The notes beneath the pieces are model-generated. The model did no database searches and had not been told where the DNA came from. It worked only from the letters and a program-made list of their open reading frames with translations. From Allofournierella_A excrementavium (GTDB lineage Bacteria > Bacillota > Clostridia > Oscillospirales > Ruminococcaceae), in NCBI GenBank assembly GCA_019120375.1, contig DWVE01000025.1:6924-70923 (forward strand): DNA of 64,000 bases, written 5' to 3'. This document shows, piece by piece, positions 31,823 to 40,063 of this stretch; the stretch's first letter is position 1; the number at the start of each line of letters is the position of its first letter. The translations under genes were made by a program, and so were the position numbers.

Positions 31823-32846
31823 CGTTCGGGACGCCGCATATCACCGCAACCAGGTAAAAAGCCTGTGCTTTCTGGCGCTGCTGGCCGTTGTGCTGGTGGC
31901 CGCGGCACTGCTCTCACTGCGGGCCGGGTCCTACAACACGCCCCTGGCGGAACTGGTGCGGGGCGTGTTCGGCCTTGCGCAGGACGAAAAAATAAATCTG
32001 GTGGTACAGGCCAACCGCCTGCCCCGCATCTGCACTGCCATTCTGGGCGGCGCGGGGCTGGGGCTGGCCGGGTGCATCCTGCAGGCTATCCTGAACAACC
32101 CGCTGGCTTCCGCCTCCACCCTGGGCGTTTCCCAGGGGGCCACCTTCGGCGCGGCCTTCGCCATCGTGGTGCTGGGCCTTGCGGGCAAAAGCGGCATGGG
32201 CGTCACCCTGTGCTCCTTCGCCGGCTCGCTGGCGGTGGCGGCGCTCATCCTGGGGCTTTCCCGCTTTCGGCAGATCAGTCCCGAGGGCATCGTGCTGGCG
32301 GGCGTGGCCATCAGTTCCATGCTCACCGGCGCCACCACCCTCATCCAGTATTTTGCCAGCGAAGTGGAACTGGCCACCCTGGTGTTCTGGACCTTCGGCG
32401 ACCTGGGCAGCACCGACATGAGCGATCTGCGGCTGACAAGTCTGGTGGTGCTGGCGCTCATCCTCTACTGCGTGTTCCACCGGTGGGACTACAACGCCCT
32501 GCTGGGCGGCGCGGAAATGGCGGTGAGCCTGGGCATCAATGTGCGCGGCCTCACTCTGGTGAGCATGCTGCTGTGCTGCCTGACCAGCTCGGTCATCGTT
32601 TCGCAGATCGGCCTCATCAGCTTCATCGGGCTGGTGGCCCCCCACGCGGTGCGCCTTGTGGTGGGCAACAACCACGTTTACCTCATCCCCGGCTCGCTTC
32701 TGGCGGGGGCTTCGCTGCTGCTGCTGGGCGATCTGTTCGCCCGCACCGCCATCGCCCCGGTCATCCTGCCCATCGGCGCCATCACCTCTTTTTTGGGCGG
32801 GCCGCTGTTTCTCTATCTTTTGTTCCGGGGAGGGCGGCAGCCATGA
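31791..32846 (+). CDS. FecCD/BtuC-type ABC permease
   Basis: 351 residues, about ten transmembrane helices. Family signature regions RLPRICTAILGGAGLGLAG, LQAILNNPLASASTLGVSQGA and the coupling loop IGLISFIGLVAPHAVRLVVG are intact. Works as a homodimer that receives substrate from the lipoprotein. The start codon lies 32 bases inside the upstream gene and the stop overlaps the ATPase start by 4 bases, so the three importer genes are tightly coupled. Confidence 0.93.
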   Translation: MNSAPLSSANDVRDAAYHRNQVKSLCFLALLAVVLVAAALLSLRAGSYNTPLAELVRGVFGLAQDEKINLVVQANRLPRICTAILGGAGLGLAGCILQAILNNPLASASTLGVSQGATFGAAFAIVVLGLAGKSGMGVTLCSFAGSLAVAALILGLSRFRQISPEGIVLAGVAISSMLTGATTLIQYFASEVELATLVFWTFGDLGSTDMSDLRLTSLVVLALILYCVFHRWDYNALLGGAEMAVSLGINVRGLTLVSMLLCCLTSSVIVSQIGLISFIGLVAPHAVRLVVGNNHVYLIPGSLLAGASLLLLGDLFARTAIAPVILPIGAITSFLGGPLFLYLLFRGGRQP

Positions 32847-33598
32847 TCGAAGCGAAAGGCATCTGTTTTCATTACAAAAACTGCCCCGTCGTTCTGCAGA
32901 ACGTGGATTTTCAGGCGGAAGACGGGCATTTTCTCGCCATTCTGGGCAACAACGGCGCGGGCAAAAGCACCCTGCTCAAGTGCATGAACGGCATTTTGAA
33001 GCCGGACGCCGGCAGCCTTCTGCTGGACGGTGAGGACCTGCTGACCATGCCCCACCGGCAGGTGGCCCAGCGTGTGGCCTTTGTGGCCCAAACGGTGGCC
33101 TCCACCCAGATGACGGTGCACGACATGGTGATGCTGGGGCGGCGGCCCTACATGGGATGGAGTTTTTCCCGCGAGGACCACGACATCGTCCACGCCGCCA
33201 TGGCGCGGCTGGGCCTGATGGACATGCGGGGCCGGTTTTTGAATCAGCTTTCCGGCGGCGAGCGGCAGAAGGTGATGCTGGCCCGGGCGCTGGCCCAGCA
33301 GCCCCGCCTTCTGCTGCTGGACGAGCCCACCAGCGCGCTGGACATCCGCAACCAGTATCAGGTGCTGAAGATCGTGGGCGAATTGTGCCGCACCGAAGGA
33401 TTGACCGCCGTGGTGGTCATTCACGACCTGACGCTGGCGCTGCGCTTCTGCGACCGCTTTTTGCTGATGCGGGACGGGCAGGTCTACCGCTGCGGCGGGC
33501 TGGAAGTGCTGGACAAGACCGCTCTGCGGGAAGTTTACGGTGTGGACGCCGAGCCCGTGGTGGTGAACGGACGGCACATCGTGCTGGTGAACGAATAA
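32843..33598 (+). CDS. ABC transporter ATPase (FecE/BtuD-type)
   Basis: 251 residues from the ATG at 32843 (ATGA overlap with the permease stop). Walker A LGNNGAGKST near residue 38, signature LSGGERQKVMLARAL, Walker B LLLLDEPTSALD and the switch histidine in VVVIHDLTLALRF are complete. Powers the permease encoded upstream. Followed 18 bases later by the FmdE-family gene. Confidence 0.94.
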   Translation: MIEAKGICFHYKNCPVVLQNVDFQAEDGHFLAILGNNGAGKSTLLKCMNGILKPDAGSLLLDGEDLLTMPHRQVAQRVAFVAQTVASTQMTVHDMVMLGRRPYMGWSFSREDHDIVHAAMARLGLMDMRGRFLNQLSGGERQKVMLARALAQQPRLLLLDEPTSALDIRNQYQVLKIVGELCRTEGLTAVVVIHDLTLALRFCDRFLLMRDGQVYRCGGLEVLDKTALREVYGVDAEPVVVNGRHIVLVNE

Positions 33599-33616
33599 AA
33601 ACGGGAGGGAAAACCA

Positions 33617-34165
33617 ATGGACGAAAACAAACAGCTTTGGCAGAAGGCCGCGGACTTTCACGGCCATGTGTGTGGCGGGCTGACCATCGGCTACAAGGCG
33701 GCGCTTTACGCCATCGAACTGCTGGGCATCGAAATGGTGGACGGCGTGTGCTCCAAGGACGAGGAGATCGTGTGCATCACCGAGAACGACGCCTGCGGCG
33801 TGGACGCCATCCAGGCCATCCTCAGCTGCACGGTGGGCAAGGGCAACCTCTTGTTCCACATGCGGGGCAAGCAGGCCTTCTCCTTCTACAACCGCAAGAA
33901 CGGCCGTTCGGTGCGGCTGGTGCTGCGCCCCGCCCCGGCGGGCATGACCCGGGAGCAGTCCTTCGCTTACTACCAGGCCCACGAGCCCAAGGAACTGTTT
34001 GACGTGAAGGCCGCTACGCTGGCGGTACCCGAGCGGGCCAAGCTTTTCGACTCCTACGTGTGCGAGAACTGCGGCGAAGTGACCGGCGCCAACTGGGTGC
34101 GGGTGGCAAACGGCAAGCACCTGTGCCTGGACTGCTGCGCCTCCTACGACCGGTTCAACGTCTGA
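33617..34165 (+). CDS. FmdE family protein with C-terminal zinc ribbon
   Basis: 182 residues. The FmdE core shows FHGHVCGGLTIGYKAALYA at residues 14-32 and ITENDACGVDAIQAILSCTVG. The C terminus has a zinc ribbon, CENCGEVTG ... LCLDCC. FmdE is named after a subunit of tungsten/molybdenum formylmethanofuran dehydrogenase in methanogens, but stand-alone bacterial copies occur with metal importers. Its place as the fourth gene of the FecBCD-type operon suggests a role in handling the imported metal or cofactor. A terminator follows at once. Confidence 0.85.
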   Translation: MDENKQLWQKAADFHGHVCGGLTIGYKAALYAIELLGIEMVDGVCSKDEEIVCITENDACGVDAIQAILSCTVGKGNLLFHMRGKQAFSFYNRKNGRSVRLVLRPAPAGMTREQSFAYYQAHEPKELFDVKAATLAVPERAKLFDSYVCENCGEVTGANWVRVANGKHLCLDCCASYDRFNV

Positions 34166-34175
34166 CCCTTAACGC

Positions 34176-34214
34176 AAAGCGCCCTTCCCTCTCATTGGGG
34201 GAAGGGCGCTTTTG
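34176..34214 (+). terminator. Terminator after the importer-FmdE operon
   Basis: Stem AAAGCGCCCTTCCC / GGGAAGGGCGCTTT with a 9-base loop and a T run. Confidence 0.88.
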
Positions 34215-34265
34215 TATATCCCGCACAAATCAGACATAAAATTTTTGTTGTTTCTTTTCTTTGTC

Positions 34266-34330
34266 TTGACTTTTGAGCATCCCATGATACACTAATACTT
34301 GCTCAATTAACAGTTATCCGATTAATTAAT
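34266..34330 (+). promoter_or_regulatory. marR-exporter promoter with AT-rich palindromes
   Basis: TTGACT at 34266-34271 and TACACT at 34288-34293 (16-base spacer). Downstream lie TAACAGTTA (34308-34316) and the perfect palindrome ATTAATTAAT (34321-34330), candidate sites for the MarR protein. GGGGAGGTG precedes the ATG. Confidence 0.5.
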
Positions 34331-34356
34331 TTGCCGAGCCGCGGGGAGGTGAAGAG

Positions 34357-34869
34357 ATGGGACCAAAACAGATCGAGGTGCTGCGGCACATCAACCGCAT
34401 TTCCCTGCTGCACCGGCTGCGGGTGCACAACCTGCTGAGCGACACGGGGGTGTGGGGCTCGCAGATACCCGTTCTGCTGCATGTGGAGCGCAACCCCGGC
34501 TGCACCCAGACGGACATCGCCGAGCATCTGGGGGTGTCCAGTCCGTCCATCGCCACCTCCATCAAGCGGCTGCAAAAGGCCGGCATGCTGGAAAAGCGGG
34601 CGGACGAGGCGGACATGCGCCGCAATCACATTGAACTGACCGAGCGGGGCCGCAGCACGGTAGCCCGGGGCCGGGCCTGCTATGACCAGGTGGTGGAGCG
34701 GATGCTGCGGGATTTCACCGGCAGCGAAGTGGACACCCTGGTGTGCCTGCTGGCCCGGCTGGAGGAGAATCTGGCGGGCGACGAGTACCGGGGCAGAACG
34801 GCCCTCAGCCTTGCAGAGGCGGCAGACCGCCCCGCAAAATCGGACGGAGAGGAGAGAGAACACCCTTGA
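34357..34869 (+). CDS. MarR family transcriptional regulator
   Basis: 170 residues. Winged helix with GCTQTDIAEHLGVSSPSIATS and the wing KRADEADMRRNHIELTERG, the DxRxxxxxLT hallmark of MarR proteins. The stop overlaps the TTG start of the first exporter gene. A MarR gene heading a pair of ABC half-exporters is a common Clostridia arrangement for compound-induced efflux. Confidence 0.92.
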   Translation: MGPKQIEVLRHINRISLLHRLRVHNLLSDTGVWGSQIPVLLHVERNPGCTQTDIAEHLGVSSPSIATSIKRLQKAGMLEKRADEADMRRNHIELTERGRSTVARGRACYDQVVERMLRDFTGSEVDTLVCLLARLEENLAGDEYRGRTALSLAEAADRPAKSDGEEREHP

Positions 34870-36593
34870 TAAAGACCCTTTTGAAGTATGCGGGCCCCTA
34901 TAAGAAGGAGTCCATCCTTGCGCCTTTGTGCGTGACCGCCGAAGTGCTGCTGGAGATCACCATCCCGCTGCTGATGAGCCGCATCGTGGATGTGGGCATC
35001 GCGAACCGCGACCTTGCCTATGTGGCAAAGCTGGGGCTGCTGATGATCCTGATGGCCCTGGCGGGCATGGTCATGGGCGGGGCCAGCAGCCGTTTTTCCG
35101 CCGTGGCCGCCATGGGCTTCGGCAGCGAGCTGCGGCTGGCGGCTTTTCGCAATGTGCAGAATTTCAGCTTTTCCAATGTGGACAAATTCAGCACTGCCAG
35201 CCTTGTGACCCGTCTGACCACCGACGTGACCAACACCCAGAACGCCTACCAGATGTGCATCCGCATGCTGGTGCGCGCGCCGGTGATGCTCATCAGCGCC
35301 ACCTTCATGGCCTTTTCCATCAACAGCGAGCTGGTGACGGTGTTCCTCGTGGCCATTCCCGTGCTGGCCTGCGCCCTTGTGTGCGTCGTCCGGCTGGCCT
35401 ATCCCAAGTTCATCGCCATGCTGGCCAGCTATGACCGGCTGAACGCCAGCGTGCAGGAGAACCTCATCGCCATCCGGGTGGTGAAGGCCTTCGTGCGCTC
35501 GGAGTACGAAAAGCAGAAGTTCAGGGAAGCCAACGACGGCCTGATGGACCAGTCCATCAAGGCGGAGAGCATCGTCATCACCCTGATGCCCATCATGCAG
35601 GTCACGGTGTACAGCTGCATCATCGCCATCCTCTGGTTCGGCGGCCAGCTTATCATCGGCGGCGTGATGCTCAGCGGCGAACTGATGAGTTTCATCAGCT
35701 ACGTCACGCAGATCCTGATGAGCCTGATGATGATCGGTATGGCCTTCACCCAGCTGGTCATCAGCCGGGCTTCCATCCAGCGCATCGTGGAGGTGCTGGA
35801 CGAACAGCCTGAGATCGTGGGCGCACCCGAGGGCGAAGGCCCCCAGCTGGAGGACGGCAGCGTGGAGTTCGACCATGTGAACTTCAAGTATGCCAAGACC
35901 GCCGGCGAGGACGTGCTCAGCGACATCTGCCTGTCCATCCGCTCGGGCGAGACGGTGGGCATCCTGGGCGGCACCGGCAGCGCCAAGACCTCGCTGGTGC
36001 AGCTTATCCCCCGCCTTTACGACATCACCGGCGGCCAGCTCTCCGTGGGCGGCCACCCGGTGAAGGACTACAACCTGGACGTGCTGCGCCACGGCGTGGC
36101 CATGGTGCTGCAGAAGAACGTGCTGTTCAGCGGCACCATCCGGGAGAACCTGCGCTGGGGCGACGCGAACGCCACCGACGAGGAGCTGGTGGAAGCCTGC
36201 AAGGCGGCCAGCGCCCACGACTTCATCACCTCCTTCCCCAAGGGGTACGACACCGACCTGGGGCAGGGCGGCGTGAACGTGTCCGGCGGGCAGAAGCAGC
36301 GTTTGTGCATCGCCCGGGCGCTGCTGGCGAAACCGAAAATTCTGATTTTGGACGACTCCACCAGCGCGGTGGACACCGCCACCGACGCGGCCATCCGCGA
36401 GGCGCTGCGCACCCACCTGAAGGACTCCACCAAGATCATCATTGCACAGCGCGTGGCCAGCGTGTGCGACGCCGACAAGATCGTGGTGCTGAACGACGGC
36501 AAGATCGCCGACATGGGCACCCACGACGAACTGATGGAACGCAGCGAAATTTACCGCGAGGTCTACACTTCGCAGCAGAAGGGGGTGGAATAA
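34866..36593 (+). CDS. ABC exporter half-transporter 1 (ATPase-permease), non-canonical Walker A
   Basis: 575 residues from TTG at 34866, in TTGA overlap with the marR stop and behind GGAGAGGAGAG. Six-helix exporter domain (SRIVDVGIANRDLAYVAKLG early; YVTQILMSLMMIGMAF late) and an ATPase. Walker A reads GGTGSAKTS, with Ala in place of the last Gly before Lys; the signature is NVSGGQKQRLCIARALL and Walker B is ILILDDSTSAVD with Asp instead of the catalytic Glu. A degenerate site of this kind is usual for one half of heterodimeric exporters. Its partner follows directly. Confidence 0.92.
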   Translation: MIKTLLKYAGPYKKESILAPLCVTAEVLLEITIPLLMSRIVDVGIANRDLAYVAKLGLLMILMALAGMVMGGASSRFSAVAAMGFGSELRLAAFRNVQNFSFSNVDKFSTASLVTRLTTDVTNTQNAYQMCIRMLVRAPVMLISATFMAFSINSELVTVFLVAIPVLACALVCVVRLAYPKFIAMLASYDRLNASVQENLIAIRVVKAFVRSEYEKQKFREANDGLMDQSIKAESIVITLMPIMQVTVYSCIIAILWFGGQLIIGGVMLSGELMSFISYVTQILMSLMMIGMAFTQLVISRASIQRIVEVLDEQPEIVGAPEGEGPQLEDGSVEFDHVNFKYAKTAGEDVLSDICLSIRSGETVGILGGTGSAKTSLVQLIPRLYDITGGQLSVGGHPVKDYNLDVLRHGVAMVLQKNVLFSGTIRENLRWGDANATDEELVEACKAASAHDFITSFPKGYDTDLGQGGVNVSGGQKQRLCIARALLAKPKILILDDSTSAVDTATDAAIREALRTHLKDSTKIIIAQRVASVCDADKIVVLNDGKIADMGTHDELMERSEIYREVYTSQQKGVE

Positions 36594-38507
36594 ATGGCAG
36601 GACGTATTCCGGGCGGGCCCGGCGGCGGACGCCGGGGCGGCTTTGAGCGGCCCAAAAACGCGCGGCGCACCTTTGCGCGGGTGCTGGGCTACATGCTGCG
36701 CCAGAAGTGGCTGATGCTGTGCGTGCTGCTGTGCATCGCCGTCAGCGCGGGCGCGGGCGTGTTCGGTACCTACATGCTCAAGCCCATCATCAACGAGGGC
36801 ATTCTGCCGCTCATCGGCCAGCCCCTCAATTCCACCACCCTCGCGCCCCTCATCGGCATGCTGGCGCTCACCGCGGCGGTGTATCTCGTCGGCGCGCTGT
36901 GCACCTTCATCCAGCAGATGGTGATGACCCGCGTCTCCAACCGGGCGCTGAACGGCATCCGGCGGGACCTGTTCAACAAGCTGCAGGACCTGCCCATCCG
37001 CTACTTTGACAGCCGCACCCACGGCGACATCATGAGCCTGTTCACCAACGACGTGGACACCCTGCGCCAGGCGCTGGCCCAGGGCCTCATCCAGCTGGTG
37101 ACCAGCGCCGTGACGCTGGTCTCCACCTTCATCATGATGCTGGTGCTCAGTCCCCTGCTGACCCTGCTCATCGTGCTGATGCTCATTGTGATGATCAAGA
37201 TGATCGCGGTGGTGGGCAAGCGCTCGGCCAGCGGCTTCATGGCCCAGCAGCGGGCGCTGGGCGCGGCCAACGGCTACATCGAAGAGATGATCGAGGGCCA
37301 GAAGGTGGTCAAGGTGTTCTGCCACGAGGACGCGGTGAACGAGCACTTTGCCCAGCTGAACGAGGACCTGCGTCAGGCCGCCACCCAGGCCAACACCTAC
37401 GCCAACATCATCATGCCCCTGATGGGCAACCTCTCCTATGTGAACTACGCCCTCACCGCCGCCGTGGGCGCGGCGCTGGCCATTGCCGGGCGGATGGACC
37501 TGGGCACCATCGGCAGCTTTTTGCAGTACACCCGCTCCTTCAGCCAGCCTGTGACCCAAATCAGCATGCAGTTCAACGCCATTCTGGCGGCGCTGGCGGG
37601 CGCGGAGCGCATCTTCGCCGCCATCGACGAGACGCCGGAACTGGACGAGGGCTATGTGACCCTGGTGAACGCGGTCATCGGCGAGGACGGCACCATCACC
37701 GAGAGCGAAAAGCGCACCGGCCAGTGGGCCTGGAAATGGCCCCACCACGACGGGCGGCTGGAGTATGTGCTGGTGCGGGGCGACGTGACATTCGAGCATG
37801 TGGACTTCGGCTATGACCCGGAGAAGATCGTGCTCCACGACCTGAGCCTTTACGCCCGGCCCGGCCAGAAGATCGCCTTCGTGGGCTCCACCGGCGCGGG
37901 CAAGACCACCATCACCAACCTCATCAACCGCTTCTACGAGGTGCCGGACGGCAAGATCCGCTACGACGGCATCAACATCACCAAGATAAAGAAGGACGAT
38001 TTGCGCCGCAGCTTGGGCATGGTGCTGCAGGACACCCACCTCTTCACCGGCACGGTGAAGGAGAACATCCGCTACGGCCGGCTGGACGCCACCGACGAGG
38101 AGATCGTGGCGGCGGCAAAACTGGCCAACGCCGACTTCTTCATCCGTCACCTGCCCCAAGGCTATGACACGGTGCTCACCGCCGACGGCACCAACCTGAG
38201 CCAGGGCCAGCGGCAGCTGCTGGCCATTGCCCGGGCCGCCGTTGCGGACCCGCCGGTGCTGATCCTGGACGAGGCCACCTCCTCCATCGACACCCGCACC
38301 GAAAAGCTCATCGAAAAGGGCATGGACAAACTGATGGCGGGCCGCACCGTCTTCGTCATTGCGCACCGGCTTTCCACCGTGCGCAACTCCAACGCCATCA
38401 TGGTGCTGGAGCACGGGCGCATCATCGAGCGGGGCGACCACGACGACCTGCTGGCACAGAAGGGCCGCTACTATCAGCTTTACACCGGGCAGTTCGAACT
38501 GTCCTGA
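36594..38507 (+). CDS. ABC exporter half-transporter 2 (ATPase-permease)
   Basis: 637 residues starting right after the stop of half 1. A Gly/Arg-rich N-terminal tail of about 20 residues (IPGGPGGGRRGGFERPKN) precedes the six-helix domain. The ATPase is canonical: Walker A GSTGAGKTT, signature LSQGQRQLLAIARA, Walker B ILDEATSSID with catalytic Glu. An inserted region of about 40 residues between the membrane domain and the ATPase (EDGTITESEKRTGQWAWKWP) is longer than in typical exporters. Together with half 1 it should form an asymmetric dimer exporting drugs, lipids or peptides. Confidence 0.93.
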   Translation: MAGRIPGGPGGGRRGGFERPKNARRTFARVLGYMLRQKWLMLCVLLCIAVSAGAGVFGTYMLKPIINEGILPLIGQPLNSTTLAPLIGMLALTAAVYLVGALCTFIQQMVMTRVSNRALNGIRRDLFNKLQDLPIRYFDSRTHGDIMSLFTNDVDTLRQALAQGLIQLVTSAVTLVSTFIMMLVLSPLLTLLIVLMLIVMIKMIAVVGKRSASGFMAQQRALGAANGYIEEMIEGQKVVKVFCHEDAVNEHFAQLNEDLRQAATQANTYANIIMPLMGNLSYVNYALTAAVGAALAIAGRMDLGTIGSFLQYTRSFSQPVTQISMQFNAILAALAGAERIFAAIDETPELDEGYVTLVNAVIGEDGTITESEKRTGQWAWKWPHHDGRLEYVLVRGDVTFEHVDFGYDPEKIVLHDLSLYARPGQKIAFVGSTGAGKTTITNLINRFYEVPDGKIRYDGINITKIKKDDLRRSLGMVLQDTHLFTGTVKENIRYGRLDATDEEIVAAAKLANADFFIRHLPQGYDTVLTADGTNLSQGQRQLLAIARAAVADPPVLILDEATSSIDTRTEKLIEKGMDKLMAGRTVFVIAHRLSTVRNSNAIMVLEHGRIIERGDHDDLLAQKGRYYQLYTGQFELS

Positions 38508-38513
38508 CAAACG

Positions 38514-38553
38514 TCAAAAAAGGCCTCCGGGTGATGCACCCGGAGGCCTTTTT
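38514..38553. terminator. Terminator between the exporter and smpB
   Basis: Stem AAAAAGGCCTCCGGGTG / CACCCGGAGGCCTTTTT with loop ATG; serves both convergent units. Confidence 0.92.
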
Positions 38554-38565
38554 CTGTTTTGTTTT

Positions 38566-39033
38566 TCAGCGGCCGCGCTCTTTCATGGCGCGGTCGATGT
38601 CCCGCTGGGCGGCCCGCTTTGCGGCGGTCTCCCGCTTGTCATAGAGCTTTTTACCCTTGCACAGGCCCAGCTCCAGCTTCACCCTGCCGTGCTTGAAATA
38701 GAGCGCCAGCGGCACCAGCGTGTAGCCCTGAAGCTTCACTTCCTGGGCCAGCTTGCGTATCTCATTCTTGTGGGCCAGCAGCCTGCGGGCCCGCAAAGGA
38801 TCGCGGTTGAAGATGTTGCCCTTTTCGTAGGGGCTGATGTGCATGCCCCGCACATAGAGCTGGCCGTCCTCCACGTCGCACCAGGAGTCTTTCAGGTTCA
38901 CCTGGCCCATGCGCAGGCTCTTCACTTCGGTGCCCACCAGTTCGATGCCGGTCTCCAGGCTTTCCACCACGAAATACTCGTGCCGGGCCTGCCGGTTCAG
39001 GGCAATGGTTTTGGTTTTCACTTGTTTGGGCAT
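38566..39033 (-). CDS. smpB: SsrA-binding protein SmpB
   Basis: 155 residues from the ATG at 39033 (AAGGAG upstream). TIALNRQARHEYFVVESLE, GTEVKSLRMGQVNLKDS, YVRGMHISPYEKGN and KLELGLCKGKKLYDKRE are the family blocks, and the basic tail RAAQRDIDRAMKERGR enters the decoding centre during trans-translation. tmRNA itself is not in this window. Last gene of the dnaX-ybaB-recR-smpB run. Confidence 0.96.
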   Translation of the reverse strand: MPKQVKTKTIALNRQARHEYFVVESLETGIELVGTEVKSLRMGQVNLKDSWCDVEDGQLYVRGMHISPYEKGNIFNRDPLRARRLLAHKNEIRKLAQEVKLQGYTLVPLALYFKHGRVKLELGLCKGKKLYDKRETAAKRAAQRDIDRAMKERGR

Positions 39034-39082
39034 TTGCGGTTTCTCCTTTGCCTTGGTTCGAACACCGGGGCGGGAGGCTTTT

Positions 39083-39682
39083 TTACAGCTCTCCCCTGCC
39101 GCTGAGGGCCTTGTAGAGGGTGGTCTCGTCGGCATATTCCAGGCTGGACCCCACGGGCAGGCCGTAGGCCAGCCGGGTGGTCTTGATGCCCAGCGGTTTG
39201 ATGAGTTTTGCCAGATACATGGCGGTGGCTTCGCCCTCCACCGTGGGGTTGGTGGCCATGATGACCTCCTTCACGGTGCCGTCGGTGAGGCGGGCCAGCA
39301 GCTCCTTGACGCACAGCTGGTCCGCGCCGATGCCGTCCATCGGGCTGATGAGGCCGTGGAGCACATGGTAAAGGCCGTTGTACTCCCGGGTGCGCTCAAA
39401 GGCGGTGACGTCCCGGGGGCTTTCCACCACGCAGATGACGCTGGCGTCACGCTTGGGGGAAGAGCAGATGCGGCACACCTCGTTCTCGGTGTAGTCCTGG
39501 CAGATGCGGCAGCGGTGCAGCTTCGTGTGGGCTTCCTCGATGGCCCGGGCCAGCTCCATCGCCTCGGCGGCGGGCATGCTGAGCACCTGATAGGCCATGC
39601 GCGTGGCGCCCTTGCGCCCCACGCCCGGGAACTTGGAGAACTGCTCCACCAGCTTTTCCAGCGGGGCCGCGTTGTAACCCAT
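39083..39682 (-). CDS. recR: Recombination protein RecR
   Basis: 199 residues: N-terminal helix-hairpin-helix (LVEQFSKFPGVGRKGATRMA), four-cysteine zinc finger CRICQDYTENEVCRIC, and a Toprim domain with CVVESPRDVTAFERT and IMATNPTVEGEATAMYL. Works with RecF and RecO in gap repair. Sits 12 bases after ybaB, the standard dnaX-ybaB-recR order. Confidence 0.97.
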   Translation of the reverse strand: MGYNAAPLEKLVEQFSKFPGVGRKGATRMAYQVLSMPAAEAMELARAIEEAHTKLHRCRICQDYTENEVCRICSSPKRDASVICVVESPRDVTAFERTREYNGLYHVLHGLISPMDGIGADQLCVKELLARLTDGTVKEVIMATNPTVEGEATAMYLAKLIKPLGIKTTRLAYGLPVGSSLEYADETTLYKALSGRGEL

Positions 39683-39694
39683 GTCCGCTCCCCC

Positions 39695-40033
39695 TTACAG
39701 GCCGGGGAAGTTCGCCCCGCCGGTGATCTTCTGCATGGCGGCCTCGGCGTCCTCGTCCACCTTGCGCACGGCCTCGTTCACCGCAGCGGCCACCATATCC
39801 TCCAGCATCTCGATGTCGTCGGGGTCGGCCAGCTCGGGCTTGATGTGGATGGCGGTGACCTGATGCTTGCCGGTCATGGTGACTTCCACCATGCCGTCGG
39901 AAACGCTGGCGGTGTACTCGGTGTTCTCCAGCTCTTCCTGCTTGGTCTTCATGTCCTCCTGCATCTTCTGGGCCTGGCGCATCAGCGCGTTCACGTCGGG
40001 TTTGCCGTAGCCCTGGGGCAGTCTTGCTTTCAT
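39695..40033 (-). CDS. ybaB: YbaB/EbfC family nucleoid-associated protein
   Basis: 112 residues with a MRQAQKMQEDMKTKQEEL helix, central DGMVEVTMTGKHQVTAIHI strand pair and a C-terminal amphipathic helix. Small dimeric DNA-binding protein of uncertain role, almost always between dnaX and recR as here. Confidence 0.94.
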   Translation of the reverse strand: MKARLPQGYGKPDVNALMRQAQKMQEDMKTKQEELENTEYTASVSDGMVEVTMTGKHQVTAIHIKPELADPDDIEMLEDMVAAAVNEAVRKVDEDAEAAMQKITGGANFPGL

Positions 40034-40063
40034 GGGGATCTTCTCCTTTATCTTGTTCTATTC

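Noticed and set aside
31865..32842. N-terminal extension of the importer ATPase frame across the permease gene
   Set aside because: Out-of-frame translation of the permease; the ATPase begins at the ATGA overlap at 32843.
34680..38510. A 1276-residue minus-strand frame opposite the ABC exporter pair
   Set aside because: Same antisense artefact; spans two genes and a gene junction.
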